Assembly: GCF_947623445.1 (NCBI RefSeq)
Contig: NC_135240.1
Span: 11,532,001 to 11,596,000, forward strand
Direction of reading: 5' to 3'
Length of the DNA stretch: 64,000 nucleotides
Origin: Clavelina lepadiformis
Lineage: Eukaryota; Chordata; Ascidiacea; Aplousobranchia; Clavelinidae
A program made the position numbers and the translations under genes. Shown here piece after piece: positions 1-12,774 of this stretch; positions within the stretch are counted from its first letter, which is position 1; every line of letters begins with the position of its first letter. The notes under the pieces are model-generated. The model ran no database searches. It worked only from the letters and a program-made list of their open reading frames with translations, and was not told the origin of the DNA.

Positions 1-1851
1 TATGTGCACACCAGAAAAAGATTGTATTCAGGGATGTATTTGTAGGAAATGACTCTGGCAAATGTGACAAGACCATTGGGGAGAAAAAAGCAAAGCTTTC
101 ATGAAGTTTTAGACATAAAAAAACTGCATGGTTGATGGTGTCTGTTGACAGATTAAGCTTAGTTTGTCAGAGTTTGGCATCCAACTTTTTCGATATTTTT
201 ACAGAGCCAGGATGCCCAAGGTCATCCACTAAAAACAGTTGTGCTAGTGTATTTTCGAGGAATGGGTGTAAGTGAATTCCTACATTGATTATTATGTAAC
301 TTTCATTTTTCAAATTTTTCCTTTTCAACGAATAAAAATTAATGCAGTACATTTGGACATAACATATATATAACAGCATAGGCCTATGACCCTTCAGAAA
401 ATAGTTGCACATGTCTGCACTAAGCTATATGTCTCAAAGGCTAACTTGAAAATCGAAACAAATTTATGATTGAAACCTGATAAAGGCAATGCAAACGGTG
501 TTCAACATTTACAATCTCGATTTTTAGTTAAAATGTGTTATTTAAAGATTAAGGTTGTTAGGCCAGTATGCTTTTAAGCCTAAACCATACTGCAATATGC
601 TGATAAAAACACATATCTTTTGCTTATAAATACAGAGCCGGACTGTGACTTTTGGCTTTTTTCGAACAATCTTCACAAAAAATCTACAAGCTGTCATCAG
701 ATATGGGTTTGTTGCTTTAACAAGCAAACTTTCCAGTCTGTCAGTAGGGGTCTGATGTATGTGCTGTTTTAAGTGTCATTTGTTTGCATGTTTCTGTGCA
801 ACTGAGAGCGCCCTCGAACGAATAATATCAATGACTATCAGCATGTCCTCAACCTGGCCACAGAAAAGCCACATACTCGCTCACTTTGTCAAAAACTAAC
901 CTGCCACTGATCACGTCACAAACAGCAGCCTGTCTGTTACTGAGTCAACAAGTAGTAGCAGGGCGCTATTTGACAATAGCACCCACATTTTTGGTTCAAC
1001 CCTGATTCCAAATTTCGATGAGAATCATGAAAACTTATCGAGCCCCACAGGATTTTTTGATAAGATGCTAGCCTATGTCAGGTCAGATAAATTTATAGTT
1101 ACAATTACAAGTAGTCTATTAGCGTGGATTTGAACTGAAAAGAGATTGAATAGCTGCACACTTGGCTTGCCGTTGCACACTTGAGTTACCGGTCTGCACA
1201 TCCAAGATCTCGGCAAATCCTGCCATGAAATACAGATCGGGGTTTACTTCAGTTTCATTTTAATATAAACGCATTCTGGCAGTCTAGGTTTGTTGGCCGT
1301 GCCAAACATCCATCGTTGTAGGCCTAGAACCATTATAATTGACATATTGCAAGTTTTTAGCCCTCAAGGTCAAGGTCAAGGCTTGCCGCTTTTTCCCGTT
1401 TGTTGATTGTATTTGAGCGTACTTCTTATTTGACCTTTGCATACCCACGTTAGCACCATACTTTTCGCTCCTCACAGTCAACGGCGAAAACTAAACAACA
1501 GGCCTGCAATACATTATAATCAAATCTACAAGGCTTAAAAAGTGAAACGTTCATCGAAATACTGCTCGTACCTAGGTAGTGACTAGTGACGGAGTTAAGT
1601 TGCCGATAAAAAGTTAACAACTAACCTAGCACGGCCACTAAACTTTATAAAATGCCGTAGATGTTCGGCGTAACGACCCTAGGGCGTGCATTGCATAGGT
1701 CTAGGCCTCTAGGGACTCTGGGCTAATCAATTTTCAACTGATCCAGCAGTTACCTTCATCAACAACGCATTGAAACTAGACAGTAGACATAGCTCTGCAA
1801 TATTCATAGAAATCATAGTACAACGAAAGAAAAAACCTGACGCACTCGCAC

Positions 1852-1914
1852 CATAGACATCGGAAATATAAACGCTGTGTGTATAACACAGTATTTATAT
1901 TTCCGATGTCTATG
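1852..1914. mobile_element. 63-bp palindromic MITE with 8-bp target duplication
   Basis: Two 21-bp arms (catagacatcgg...) are exact reverse complements and enclose a short partly self-complementary centre, so nearly the whole element can fold into a hairpin. It is flanked by a perfect 8-bp direct repeat, actcgcac, at 1844-1851 and 1915-1922. An 8-bp duplication is typical of hAT-superfamily insertion. No coding capacity. The superfamily is inferred from the duplication length only. Confidence 0.75.
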
Positions 1915-2157
1915 ACTCGCACTAACTTCAGCGTCGCCAAAAATTAAGCAGAAATAAAAACTGATCATTAACAATCAACTATTCTATTCATGCAATGCAT
2001 ACTCATAGCCGTAAAATCAACAAAAAAAGATACTGTAATGGAAAGTGGAATATGGTACCTTAACCTGTAAGGTTTGCCCACTTCCTTACAAAGTCTGTTT
2101 ACTTGTGTATATCTTAACAGTGAACTTTGATAGACTTCAGCAATAATGACACAGGAT

Positions 2158-2409
2158 TGACAACTGTATAATCTGATTATATTGAAGCTTCATTGAACGA
2201 ATCAATCAAGATAGAACATTGTAACGGCAACAGCATAAAGACATGTTGCGGCGTTGAACATACGACTGTTAAGTGATGACTCGTAATGCACGCACAGTAA
2301 CAGAGAAGCAATCGATTACGTCACGCAGTGTTATGCTTCGCTGATTCGATAGACGAGAATTCTATGTCGTACACAATTTTATATTACATTAATTGATATA
2401 TTTATCACA
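2158..2409. repeat. Dispersed ~250-bp repeat, copy 1
   Basis: This stretch closely matches 61994-62248 near the other end of the window, in the same orientation. Shared blocks include the start gacaactgtataatctg, the middle gacatgttgcggcgttgaac and the end tgatatatttatcaca. The copies differ by scattered substitutions and a short replaced segment. No inverted termini or clear target duplication were recognised, so the repeat class is unknown. Confidence 0.8.
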
Positions 2410-2502
2410 ATACTAAACGAATTGTTTTTCATAAAGAGTAGTTGTGCACACATTACACAAGCAACTATGCATTGTGGAAAATAATTAACCTGTACTCTAT
2501 AC

Positions 2503-2927
2503 TAGGGATGTGCCGCGAGGAAGATTATTCGGGTTCGTGCAAACCCGAATATCATGAAGGTCGACACGAACGAATCCCGAATCTATTCGTATTAGAACCA
2601 AACAATAAAATTTCATCCAAAAGTTGTCAAGTCTTGCTTGTAACATTATGTAATAGATAAACAAATCGCTTTCTTTCGAAAAATAGTGTTTAAGAAAACG
2701 ATTGAATAAGCAAAATCGTTAGGAAAACGACCTTCATTGTAAGTACTGCTGACTCTAGTTTAGCTTTGTCGGGAAACTGAATCATCATTTTTAACAAAAG
2801 TCAGTAAATTTATAAGTAATATTGTATCCGGGTTCGCCATGGTTGGTATTCCTGTTTGCCCGAATCTTCCATAAAGGCGATATTCGGCAAATCTATTCGG
2901 GTTTGGGTTCGTATCGGCCCACCCCTT
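2503..2927. mobile_element. hAT-like non-autonomous element upstream of CCDC134
   Basis: The 425-bp element begins tagggatgtgcc and ends ggcccacccctt, with imperfect inverted ends rich in attcggg / cccgaat motifs. It is flanked by a perfect 8-bp duplication, ctctatac, at 2495-2502 and 2928-2935. It contains no transposase. It ends 126 bp before the CCDC134 start codon, so it may lie in that gene's promoter or 5' UTR. Confidence 0.7.
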
Positions 2928-3053
2928 CTCTATACTATAGTACAGCACAAGCATGACTTCGAAACATTTTGTATCGCTTTAGGGGAAATTTTTAACGTGT
3001 TACAGGAACATAAGCAAATTTGAAAATGTTTCAATAGCGAAGCTATAAGAACC

Positions 3054-4273
3054 ATGTGTAATATAGAGCTAATACTTGTATGCATATTTTTCCTTTGCTC
3101 TGTAGATGTATGTTATGTACGTGCAAACATATATGCCCAAGATACAGAAGTACTTCGTGGAAATTCTAGCCAGTTAACACTATACAAAAACCTATTTAAA
3201 GTTAAAAGAAAAGAACACCTGGCAGCTATCCAAAAGCTAATATTGGTAAAAGATGTATCCAAACAAGCTGATTTTATCAACATAATGATGGATGCAATTA
3301 TTGATGTAAGCTTTACGTTTGCATTGTTTATTTTTCACTGTTTGAGCAGGATATATTGTAATTTCTAACTTTCCAATATACTGCTAGATTAATGTTGTCT
3401 GATTACTATTACTAGCAATGTAACTTCTGAGTTAAAAAATACAGTTAGTTTGTAATTAGACACACATCATTTGTATATAGGCCTGATTTTGTAACATCAT
3501 CACATTGAAGTTGTGTTTTAGACTTTGTTCAAAGCGAAACAAAAACTGGAAGCAAGTGATTATACAACAGACTCATCTTTATTTTCAGAAAATCTTAAAG
3601 ACGGTAAAAATGCTGCAGTCTACAACTATTTGTTTGCTAATTTTTAATTTAATAACTAATATATAGTTCAGTAGCAGTTCATATCAACAATCTTGTGTCT
3701 TTCTTTTACCATATTTTGCTATTTGTTTCAGAAATATCACAAATTTTGGAAAACACAGCACTTTTTACAGACCTGATTGTTCGCTTTCCAAAGCCAAGCC
3801 ACATATTTTATACAAAGAATAAGAAAAAATGGAAGTCAGTGCTTACAGATGCCATAAAGATTTGTAACCAATCTGGAGTGTATGATGGCGATTATCAACT
3901 GCTTCTCTTTAATGTAATGCGTTGGTTGAACAACACTGGTTAATAGATTTTGTACTGAATTTCTTACAAAAATACCAACTTCTGTTTTTACTATATTCCA
4001 GCTGCAACAAGAATTAGGGATTGGTGAAAAGGATCCATCTTATAAAAATCCATTTTTGGAGAAAGAATTTGTAAGTGTAGGCTTTGTAAGAATATATGAG
4101 TCTTTTAAAAATTGCTTCATCGCATAAAAATAGGTGCTATCAATTTTGTTCAGGACACACTGAATACAGATGATAGGCAACAATTGTATAACGAAGTGAA
4201 GAGGAAACACAAAATGAAACAGAACAAGTCAAAACGAAAGGGGCCAAGGCTTTCTTCTAGAACGGAATTATGA
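3054..4273 (+). CDS. CCDC134: CCDC134 homologue (coiled-coil domain-containing protein 134)
   Basis: Five coding exons: 3054-3305, 3522-3603, 3732-3913, 4002-4070, 4154-4273; all introns are GT-AG and phases agree, giving 234 aa (human about 229). An N-terminal hydrophobic segment (residues about 5-20) looks like a signal peptide. Family-specific blocks are visible: YKNLFKVKRKEHL near residue 45, LENTALFTDLIVRFP after the exon 2/3 junction, ICNQSGVYDG, and LQQELGIGEKDPSYKNPF. The basic C-terminus ends GPRLSSRTEL, where the human protein ends in a SEL tail reported to act in ER retention. In vertebrates CCDC134 is a secretory-pathway protein linked to ER quality control and MAPK signalling; its role here is inferred from homology. 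It is convergent with DBR1, 428 bp apart. Confidence 0.93.
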
Positions 4274-4529
4274 TGAATAAGATATGTATGGAATGAAGTC
4301 CCATGAGATTTCAGAGATGCAATTCTTGTGAAAAAGTGCAATATTGCAAAGCTTCTTATTCAAACATTATTGTATGTGGTTGACATCTGTTCAATGTCAA
4401 TGTTCAATATCTTGAAACCTAGGAACGTATATTGAATACAAAAAGCCAAAACAGTATGGTGCTCAAGGTATATTTTGACATGTAGCAGAAAATATTCACT
4501 TCTTATTGCATGTATATTTGAAGCACTGC

Positions 4530-4535
4530 AATAAA
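4530..4535 (+). terminator. Candidate polyadenylation signal of CCDC134
   Basis: AATAAA lies 257 bp past the CCDC134 stop, within the 428-bp gap to the convergent DBR1 gene. No AATAAA was seen on the opposite strand in this gap for DBR1. Confidence 0.5.
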
Positions 4536-4701
4536 TAGTTGCAGAAGAAAATTTCTCAAGGGTAAAACTAATTTGATTTGCAGCTGCATACTCAAAGAAG
4601 GAAAGACAGCAGTGAGTAACGTAGCCAATCCTCGTAACGCTTTCTTGTAACAAATAGAGACTAATATTGTTGTTAAAAGGAAGTGATTATACAACATTTC
4701 A

Positions 4702-7700
4702 TCAGGATGCGTCATCATCACTTTGACAAACGTAAAATGATGCATTTCTTCGCTTAAATTTTCGTGATACTGATGTGGGTCCAGAATCCTGTTCTGATAG
4801 ATCAGAGCCAGAATCACTTTGCCTCTTTCCATAAAAAGTGGAAGTAATTCTTTTAGAATTGTCTGAATCCGATGATGTTATAGGAGAGAACGAATCAGCT
4901 GACAATACTTGCTGCATTGCATCATCATCACTTTTGGAAGAACAAGATGATGTTTGTGGAGTACTACATTGAGGTAATGGAAGATTCAAGGAAAATTTAG
5001 CGGCAAGTCTAGTGGGTGTTTTAAAGTCGTGGGCATCTTTTTGCCTGTAATTGACAAAAAATGTAATGAGATAAGCCCAACATAAAAAGATAAAAATCAT
5101 TTATTTACAATGACCTTTCTTTTTCATCTTCTTCTGCACTGGTTAGAGGAGACAGAGGTGTAGCATTTTCCTCTTTGTTGGCAACATCTGAAGTATCTGA
5201 TTTTGGTTCATTTTGTGCAGATGCAGTTTCTGCAATGATGGCATTATCTACTAACAGTTCAATTCACAAACAAAAAATCACATTTAAACAGAACAGAAGT
5301 ATAATTTTACCAATATCATCCTCGTCATCATCTAAGTTTATTTCATCTGGATTGATAGACATATTGCTTATTATAGCACTTGGCATTTCATCATCCTCAT
5401 TTGTCAATGATGACACGTTAAAACTTGTATCACCTTCCTCAGACTACAACAAGTTTCAGTTATTTCACACAGATTATTACATCATTAACTATTTGGTCAA
5501 GACAAAAACATGTACATTGTACGTACTATATCTCAGCTAAAAGGGAAACCCATCTTACACTAAGATTATTACATTATGTGGAGTAATTGAGTAACTAAAG
5601 AGGTCCACTCTACATACCTGAAGGAGCATCATCAGAGGATCATTAATTTCAAGCTTTGCACAAAATTCTGTTGTTTGTTGGTTAATTTTGAATTCTGCTT
5701 TTTTATGTTGAAAGGACGCGTCAGGATTAAAAACAGACAATTCATCTCGGTAAAAGTTTAGTGGTACTTTTAGATTGTTCTCCATTACTTTCATAATCTA
5801 GAATAATGTAAAATTTACGGTATCTCAGCTTGTATTACATTAGATATGTTAATGGCATGGTAGCAATTACCATTAGCAACAGTAGGCTAATGCATAAGAT
5901 ATTGTCACGTCAGTATCAGTTCATATCCTATTGCCATTATTGTGTAATAAGTATGCTACTAGAGATCTAATAAAACCTAGGCACTGCCATTTTTCCTCTA
6001 CTTTTCCCATACTGTGGTTTGAGTGAAAAAATAATTGCTTAAGATAACCCTAAATTCAATGTATAAAACATGGCTTACAATTACAAATCTTATACATGGC
6101 GATTGCAGGTACAATCAAAGTGTTGATCACTTAAATATAAGAATGTACACAATACCTGATCAATATGTTCATTTGTGACACTGTAATCCCATTTTTCATG
6201 AAGACCAGATGTTGGAAGAAGAGTGGATGTGTGTGAAGTGGACATTAATTCATTTGTTTGTTTAAGTACAGCTAACCACTCAGCATCATATGTGAGTTGC
6301 CCTGAAAATATATCTGTCAGGATAATGATATCTTTAAACAAATTACCTTTAAAGTTTTACCTTCTGCGTTATCAGGAGTGTCCATCGTCAGTACTTGTAA
6401 AAAGTCTCTTCTTGGTAGACATTTGTCCAGTGCCAAAAAACGTGTAATAGTGTTCTACAAAATAGTAATTACACAAAAAGCTATTCATAAGCACTAAACA
6501 ATGAGGTACCACACTTTTCTACCTTAATAGTTTAAAACATACTTTATTTATATTGGTGTCTGGATTATTTGCATCAAGCTCATGCTCAACTTTTGCCGCA
6601 AATTTAACATGGAGATGACCAGAAAACCAGTAACTGGGACGAAGCGTGGTCAATAAAGTCCAAGCGGGCAAACTTCCGAGTTGGTGCTTTTCAATATCTT
6701 CTATAGATGTTAACGAAAAAATTGCACTTTATACAACAGATCTGGACATTTTATACAACACTGTAATTGACGCTCAATAGAATTCAAGTTCCATGCATTA
6801 ATGATTTGACATAATTGTCTAAGTTTTAAATGTAAATTACTCTTTACCAACCTTGAAAAAATCTTTTCTTTTGAATCAACGACTCCTTGTCACCATGATA
6901 AACTACGCCGTTTGGCCAGTCGTGAGACATCATAATATCAATAGGATGCTTTAGCTGTTTTAATCTAAGAAAGAAGGAATTTCAGTTTAAAAATGCAACT
7001 AGAAGCAGCTATAGTTTAAAACAAAATCATATATATTTCTTAAATTCCGATTTGGAAAAAAGTTTGAAAGAATACCAACCGTTACCAAGGAGGGTCAACA
7101 AATAGTTCGAAATTAAAGTGACCTTAATCATTGTGAATGATGATGTGTAATCAATATTTCTCAATTAATCAATCTAGGTTTTGAGAAGCAAAGTAATATT
7201 CTGCCTCACGTTTCAACAATATACAGTAAATGTTTTACACATCATAATAAATTTGTAAAAAATCTGAATTTTTTTACATTTTTTTTCCAGAATTCGAAGT
7301 CAAGCGGATTTTTGACAATAAAGAACACAACGTGTTAAGATTAAATACTGGTGCATGTTCCTATGTATTACACATATTTGTCAAGGGAGAATTTACTGAA
7401 ACAAGCATGTGTCAGTAATTATATGTAATCAAAAGAGCATACATCTGTCTAATAATGCATATGGCGTACCTAAAAACTTCCATTTGACGGACATGATAAA
7501 CACTTCTTTTTGTTTGTTCACTGTACGGAGGCTTTTCAAAGTGACCTTTGCAATAATCGTGTTGCTTGAAAATACCTGAGATTCCTCCAATGCGTAAACC
7601 TTTGTAGTTTACAACACCTGCATAGCCCAAGTAATAAATGTTAGGGGCGACCCAGCCCCCATAGGGCAGCTCCTATAAAAAATATAGCAAAGATTTAGCA

Positions 7701-8022
7701 GCTCGAAAAAAATGTACAAACACACATGGTTATAAAAACACTTCACCTGCAAGTAGTTTGAAGCCTCGTGATTTCCTCCAATGAAAATGGTTAAATATGG
7801 TGCAGTCTTCTTTCCGGCATAATATTGCCAAAAGTTTTGCATAAACTTGTGTTTCTCTGGACAAGCCATACAACTCAGATCAGCTTCATTTCTAACAGCT
7901 TGAAAGTCACCACAGCAAAGCAGTAAATCTATTTCAATTTTCTCTTGGTCTTCAATGTATTGTAAAGTTTCATATATTTTATCCAGTTCGCCATGGCAGC
8001 AGCCTTCAATGGCAACATACAT
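4702..8022 (-). CDS. DBR1: DBR1, RNA lariat debranching enzyme
   Basis: Ten coding exons, in gene order: 8022-7747, 7672-7470, 6964-6852, 6700-6543, 6454-6361, 6301-6156, 5797-5618, 5443-5311, 5250-5115, 5044-4702. All junctions are GT-AG and phases agree, giving 593 aa (human 544). The enzyme hydrolyses the 2'-5' branch of excised intron lariats in the nucleus. The metallophosphoesterase core shows [14 protein letters not shown] at residue 7, [42 protein letters not shown] and [10 protein letters not shown], followed by [17 protein letters not shown]. The C-terminal DBR1 domain has NPQTTEFCA-like [13 protein letters not shown] and [13 protein letters not shown], then a long Ser/Asp-rich tail ending [10 protein letters not shown]...DDDAS, much like the human tail KRRNQAIYA. 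The start is the conserved [11 protein letters not shown]. No polyadenylation signal was seen before CCDC134. Confidence 0.97.
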
Positions 8023-10097
8023 TTTCTTAGGTCTTTTTTCTGAAGAGAAATCACTTAAAACAAAAATATTTAAATTTTAAACTGATATTTTGGGAGTATT
8101 CATGAAAAAATGAGAAATTTCAGCCAGTTTCCAAGCCTATTACTCCGGTATAATTTAAAAGAGAAAAGGAGGAAAATTTAACTGCTTTCCTGTCTAGGCA
8201 TTGTTTATATCAAAGCGATCATTCTAAAAAAAGGTTGATAATATATCTAATCGAGACATTTTTAATTGTCATAGGTAAATCATAACGTTTTATCCTAAAT
8301 GTTTTGCAAATGACGTAGTTGCAATGACCTTCATTAGTATTCATAATGTACTAAACTCAAACCTTAGTAAGCTAGCAATGCTATGATATTACATAAAGTA
8401 AATCGAATGTCTGCCTAAAAGTTATTTCAATTACGTTAACATTCAATGATTTCTAACAAAACGTCAAACAGACTTTAACGATCAATTTGCATGTGAATTT
8501 CTTTGATTTTTTTTAGTGTATTTTGGTAGAGAATACAATTGTCTGATCACAGTAAACCTTTTTTATATAGCAGACTGCTAAATCGCAGGTATTGGATAAA
8601 CACAAAAAATTGTCGGACAAAATCGACATGCAATTAATCGATTTCGTCTGTATTACGTTTAAATGGCATAAAAACATAACCGTAAGAGTGTTACACATTG
8701 CTTAGACTTGATATACAAAAGGTATAAACACTTTTTCAGAGAATTTCGATGATATAAGTCATCTTTTTTTGTTAGGAAAACTGGCACAACGGTATTTTTT
8801 AAAATAGGAATAGAATCATCGAGTCAAAGCAAATTATGTACGCATTAACGCTTATTGGAATGTCCATCATTGATGACTAAAAACACTCAACATAACCGAA
8901 ACATTTTCATGCAGACGCCCGACACAACAATAGTAAATAAGCTTAATAATCACTTTCACAAAATAGAAATGTTTCTCGGTTTATTACCACAGATTTAACT
9001 TTGAACTAAATAATAGATTTTAAATTACTTAGAAACAGCAAAACCTTGTTAAAATTGACAAAAACAAGTAATAAATACGAAATAAGGTTCTAACTGCAAG
9101 CGCCTCGATATAATTTAGCATCTTACTCTAGAAGTGCCTTGCGCAGAGAAGATAACGCTTGCCAAGACTTTGAAAGAGAAAAATATGCTCGAGAAGAGAT
9201 GAAGGAAACATGCAGAACTCTTGCAGAATGTTCTGCAAGTTGCACGATTCAAAATAAGGACACAAAGTAGGTTGTAAAGTGGGCCTGCCGTGTCAAAGTG
9301 CATGTAGACATAATTATAGTGTTTCATGGCATAATTTTAACCTACAGTTAAAGGTGTCCGTTAACGAACAAAAAACTTTTTATGTTTAAGTCTTTGCCAA
9401 AAATACGTGGGTTTTGTTATGCTTCAAAGACATTTCCACACGATTTTATAATGTAACAAACTATGTATAGTTAAGATTAAGTAGGTCTCTATATACTCTA
9501 TATACCATAAATAAGTCAGACGTTATAGACTATAAAGCAATTTTCAGAAAAAAGGCTTCGTGCATATATTGAAATGTTAAAAAACTAATCAGAGATTGTT
9601 AAAAATTGATTTAGAGAAACTTTGAGCGTTTTAACACATCTCAAGATTTCAAAAAACACAATACCATGCCAAAGTTGGTGCATGATGCGCACTCCCCAAG
9701 TTCATACCAGTGTTTAGGGCCCATGATGGAATGCACTGAAACCTCAATTCTTTGTTCATTTATTAGAAATGGACATTCAAACAAAACTTTTCTTTGTTTA
9801 TTTCTTATATGTAAAGATAAAAAAAGTTTGACATGCACACTGATTAATCTTGTGCGTGCAGAGCCACACTTTTCACTATGGGCTTCTACATTTGAGAAGT
9901 TTCTGCCATGCATTGTTCCCTATACTGACAATTATAAAAAAATAAAAATATGAATGAACTTAGATGTACTGACAACAGTCTTAGACGCACATTCCTAGCG
10001 TTTAGCATCATTTCTCTTTCATAAAATCTGAGTTGACGCACGCCTGCATAAAAAGCTTGCATTAGCAAAGAGAGATTTACACCAAATATCTAGGAGT

Positions 10098-10122
10098 CTA
10101 TGCTTTAGGGCCTAAAGCATAG
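10098..10122. repeat. 25-bp perfect hairpin
   Basis: The 12-bp arms ctatgctttagg and cctaaagcatag are exact reverse complements around a single base. No flanking duplication was seen. It could be a tiny insertion scar or chance; nothing ties it to a gene. Confidence 0.5.
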
Positions 10123-11173
10123 TTTAAGATATGCAACACCAGTATTCAAAGTCTAATTATTTTCTGCAGTAAACTAGGCTAATTCTTATATTCATAAATG
10201 ATTGAAGAGCTTTGGCTTCGCCTAGTTAGGCTCGTCCGGGCCACTGCTACAAGGAAGAAATTATAGGCGAAAGGGATTTCACTGCACTTGCATTCTTTGC
10301 ATGTCTGTTTTTTGTAACTTGATTTTGTGGCGCAACGCCAGAAAATTAGAAACTGATCTTTACGCCAGTGACGTTACAGAATTTGCTCCTTTTTGTGCCA
10401 CGCCGATTCATACAAACCTTCCACACAGGAGTTGAGAAACCAAAGTATGGCCCATGGGGCATCCTTTTTCTGGCTACACGGGTTGCACTCATCAGGACGC
10501 TAAACACACTTGTTTTCATTAACATGCAACACTATATTATCTTTCTAAAACCGCAACTTAGATGAACAATCCTAGGAGATTTTTTCAAAACTCCACGACT
10601 TCCAGTGCCTTAACAATCTGGGATAACGTCTTCTGCTTATAGTTATACTAGTATTCAGGGATTTCTAATTAATTATAATTTGCGGTACTTCCCGGAGTTG
10701 AGAATAAACCATGCCAGATACTTCATGAAAATCATACAAGCAGGTTCATTTTTGTATTGTATTGTTTATTTTTCGCCATTAACTGTGCGGAGCGAAAGTT
10801 ACGATGTTAACCGGTGTAGTTATAGCACAATAAAAGACATGCTAACGAACAGTTAACGAGCAGGAAAAAGTGACAAAGCCCAATGGCTTAAAACATGCAA
10901 GATTTCAATAATACAATTGTGCTATAAGATGGTAGGATACCATGGCGACCAAACCCAATTTTAATCCAACTGCGAGGCAAATAGGTAAACAACAAAAATA
11001 GAAAAACAAACTTCTTTCTTAAAACTTTGGTTGTTTTATAAAAACCTTTTCGGTGTTAAAAGGTACTGTATTCTACCATAGACTACTATAAACTATAGAT
11101 ATGTCGTGAAAAATTATGCCCCCCTGTAAAATTTGGATCACCCATTCTAGTGTAGAACCTATAAACTTAGAGC

Positions 11174-11290
11174 AGCGGTTCCCAAACTTTTCTAAAAATT
11201 TTGCCTGGCGGACCCTTTGCAATTATTTTGATATTTCACGGCCCTATAAAAATCAAAGAATGCTATAGGGAAAATGCAAAAACCACACCA
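11174..11290. mobile_element. Fragment of a hAT-like element
   Basis: The sequence starts cagcggttcccaaacttt, typical of hAT-superfamily terminal repeats (CAGNGGTTCTCAAAC type), and continues tggcggaccc as in many such elements. I did not find the matching inverted end nearby, so only the left end is supported and the right limit given here is approximate. Confidence 0.45.
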
Positions 11291-11424
11291 ATGAAAAAAA
11301 GCAAAAACTATCAAACACGGTAAGCGTTTAATGGGATGGGTGCACCTGTTTTGCTGCAACTAACTCATCAATGTTTGGTTTGGTTTTGGATAGTGCAAGT
11401 CTCATTTCGTGTACTGCATCCACC

Positions 11425-11698
11425 TATGGAACGCCAACGCCGCAAAAATAGCAAAGTGTTAAATTGTATCGCAACTTTGCAAATTATTTTTTGTTTTCAT
11501 AATTTGATTTGAGAGTTTTCAAACGTAATTTGATAGATTCCAATCACGAAACAACAAGCCAAACTTCAAAACCAGCATTCAAACGGGCTTTTCTATGATT
11601 GCCGTTGCACGATTCATATGTCAATTTTCAAAATGGTTTTGCAACATTTTCATTTACAATTTAACATTTTGCTATTTTTGCGGCGTTGGCGTTCCATA
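11425..11698. mobile_element. Mariner-like MITE with TA ends
   Basis: Inverted repeats of about 44 bp begin tatggaacgccaacgccgca at 11425 and end with the reverse complement at 11698, with one or two mismatches. The outermost bases are TA on both sides, the target duplication used by the Tc1/mariner superfamily. The roughly 180-bp centre is AT-rich and has no transposase. The class is inferred from the TA dinucleotide and the inverted ends. Confidence 0.75.
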
Positions 11699-12271
11699 CA
11701 AAACAGTTACAATATACAAGCGGGATGTTTGGTGATAAACTTGTGACCGTCCTTCCGGTTAGCGATGAAGCTTTTCAGGAATCTTCCGACGAACTGTCTT
11801 CTATCATGAAAGCCGACTTGGATGACCGCTGACGGAGCTTTCTTGATCGTCGTCAGAACCTACAGCGAGAACGGAACTCATCTTCTCCTTATGAGGTTGC
11901 GCATCATTCACATCATCACTTTCGCTTAGATCGATCGGCCAACAGGTGTAAGAAAGTCAAACTGCACTGAGCCCGTAACTTAAGAAACAAATGAACAACG
12001 GAATGACTTCGTAAATGGTGAACGGAATATAAATTTAAGCAATCAACGCGAAATTAACTAAGGGATGCAAAGAATTCAGTAAAACGAAGAAATCAAAACG
12101 TAATTGTCAAATGTCGTGGCGTTGACATGATGCCAAACCGCCACCAACTTATTGAACCAATGCAGACATGCATTCCTTTTTTCTTACAACCTGCAACGAA
12201 TGTTTCAACACTTTCTTGTAAATTATTCTTTTTCAGATCCATTCGTCACAGAATTATTTAGAAGGAAAACT

Positions 12272-12277
12272 TTTATT
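12272..12277 (-). terminator. Candidate polyadenylation signal of RRM1
   Basis: On the minus strand this reads AATAAA, about 500 bp past the RRM1 stop codon. No closer canonical signal was seen, so the 3' UTR may be this long, or a variant hexamer may be used. Confidence 0.3.
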
Positions 12278-12774
12278 TTAATGAACTTATTCTTTACAAC
12301 CGAATAATTACAAACAACAAAACATCACCGGATTGACACAAGAAAGCTTTTGAAATGTTTTACATCGTAACTTTCACCTGTAGACTACGTCACTTACAGA
12401 ATAAATTAACCCTTACCATAATAAAAATACTTAATGTAGAATACGGTAAGATTCGTGTTAAGCTTAAGTGAAGTTATGTTTTACCTCTACAATTAAATTT
12501 GTTAATAATAAATAAATATTGTTAATTTTCCAAAACATATTTCAGACCTCCCATTTAAACGTCAGATTTTAACACCCAACTCATGCGTGACCGATAACGG
12601 CAGTGCTCAGGCTTGATTCCACAATACTGCTGGCAATGGAACAATGCAAACTATGAGCAAAATGAATGTATGGCAGTGCTATTGTATTTGCTTCAAATGC
12701 AACATATTATATACAAAGGTTACAATACAACAATAAACATTCTGAAAAATTCATTTTAACGATGAAAAACACAA

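Larger units (their letters stand above)
1..3053. other. Gene-poor left flank
   Basis: No open frame here has recognisable protein similarity or a convincing exon structure. The stretch holds a 63-bp palindromic insertion (1852-1914), one copy of a dispersed repeat (2158-2409) and a hAT-like element (2503-2927), each listed separately. The last 126 bp before the CCDC134 start codon should contain its 5' UTR or promoter, but no clear TATA box or other core element stands out. Confidence 0.5.
8023..12774. other. Intergenic region between DBR1 and RRM1
   Basis: DBR1 starts at 8022 and RRM1 ends at 12775 on the same strand. In between I see no gene I can name. The stretch holds a 25-bp hairpin, the left end of a hAT-like element, a TA-flanked mariner-like MITE and a possible RRM1 polyadenylation signal, listed separately. 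Short open frames occur at about 9660-9950 and 11812-11955, but none has a recognised homologue. Confidence 0.5.

Noticed and set aside
9641..9953. Overlapping open frames on both strands, one with GPKHWYELGE, which recalls the start of carbonic anhydrases
   Set aside because: Only a short motif fits, a plausible acceptor opens a different frame, and no second exon with the histidine cluster was found nearby.
11812..11955. Minus-strand open stretch rich in Ser/Asp (SESDDVNDAQPHKEKMSS)
   Set aside because: No start codon, homologue or matching exon was found; it may be a transposon remnant next to the mariner-like MITE.
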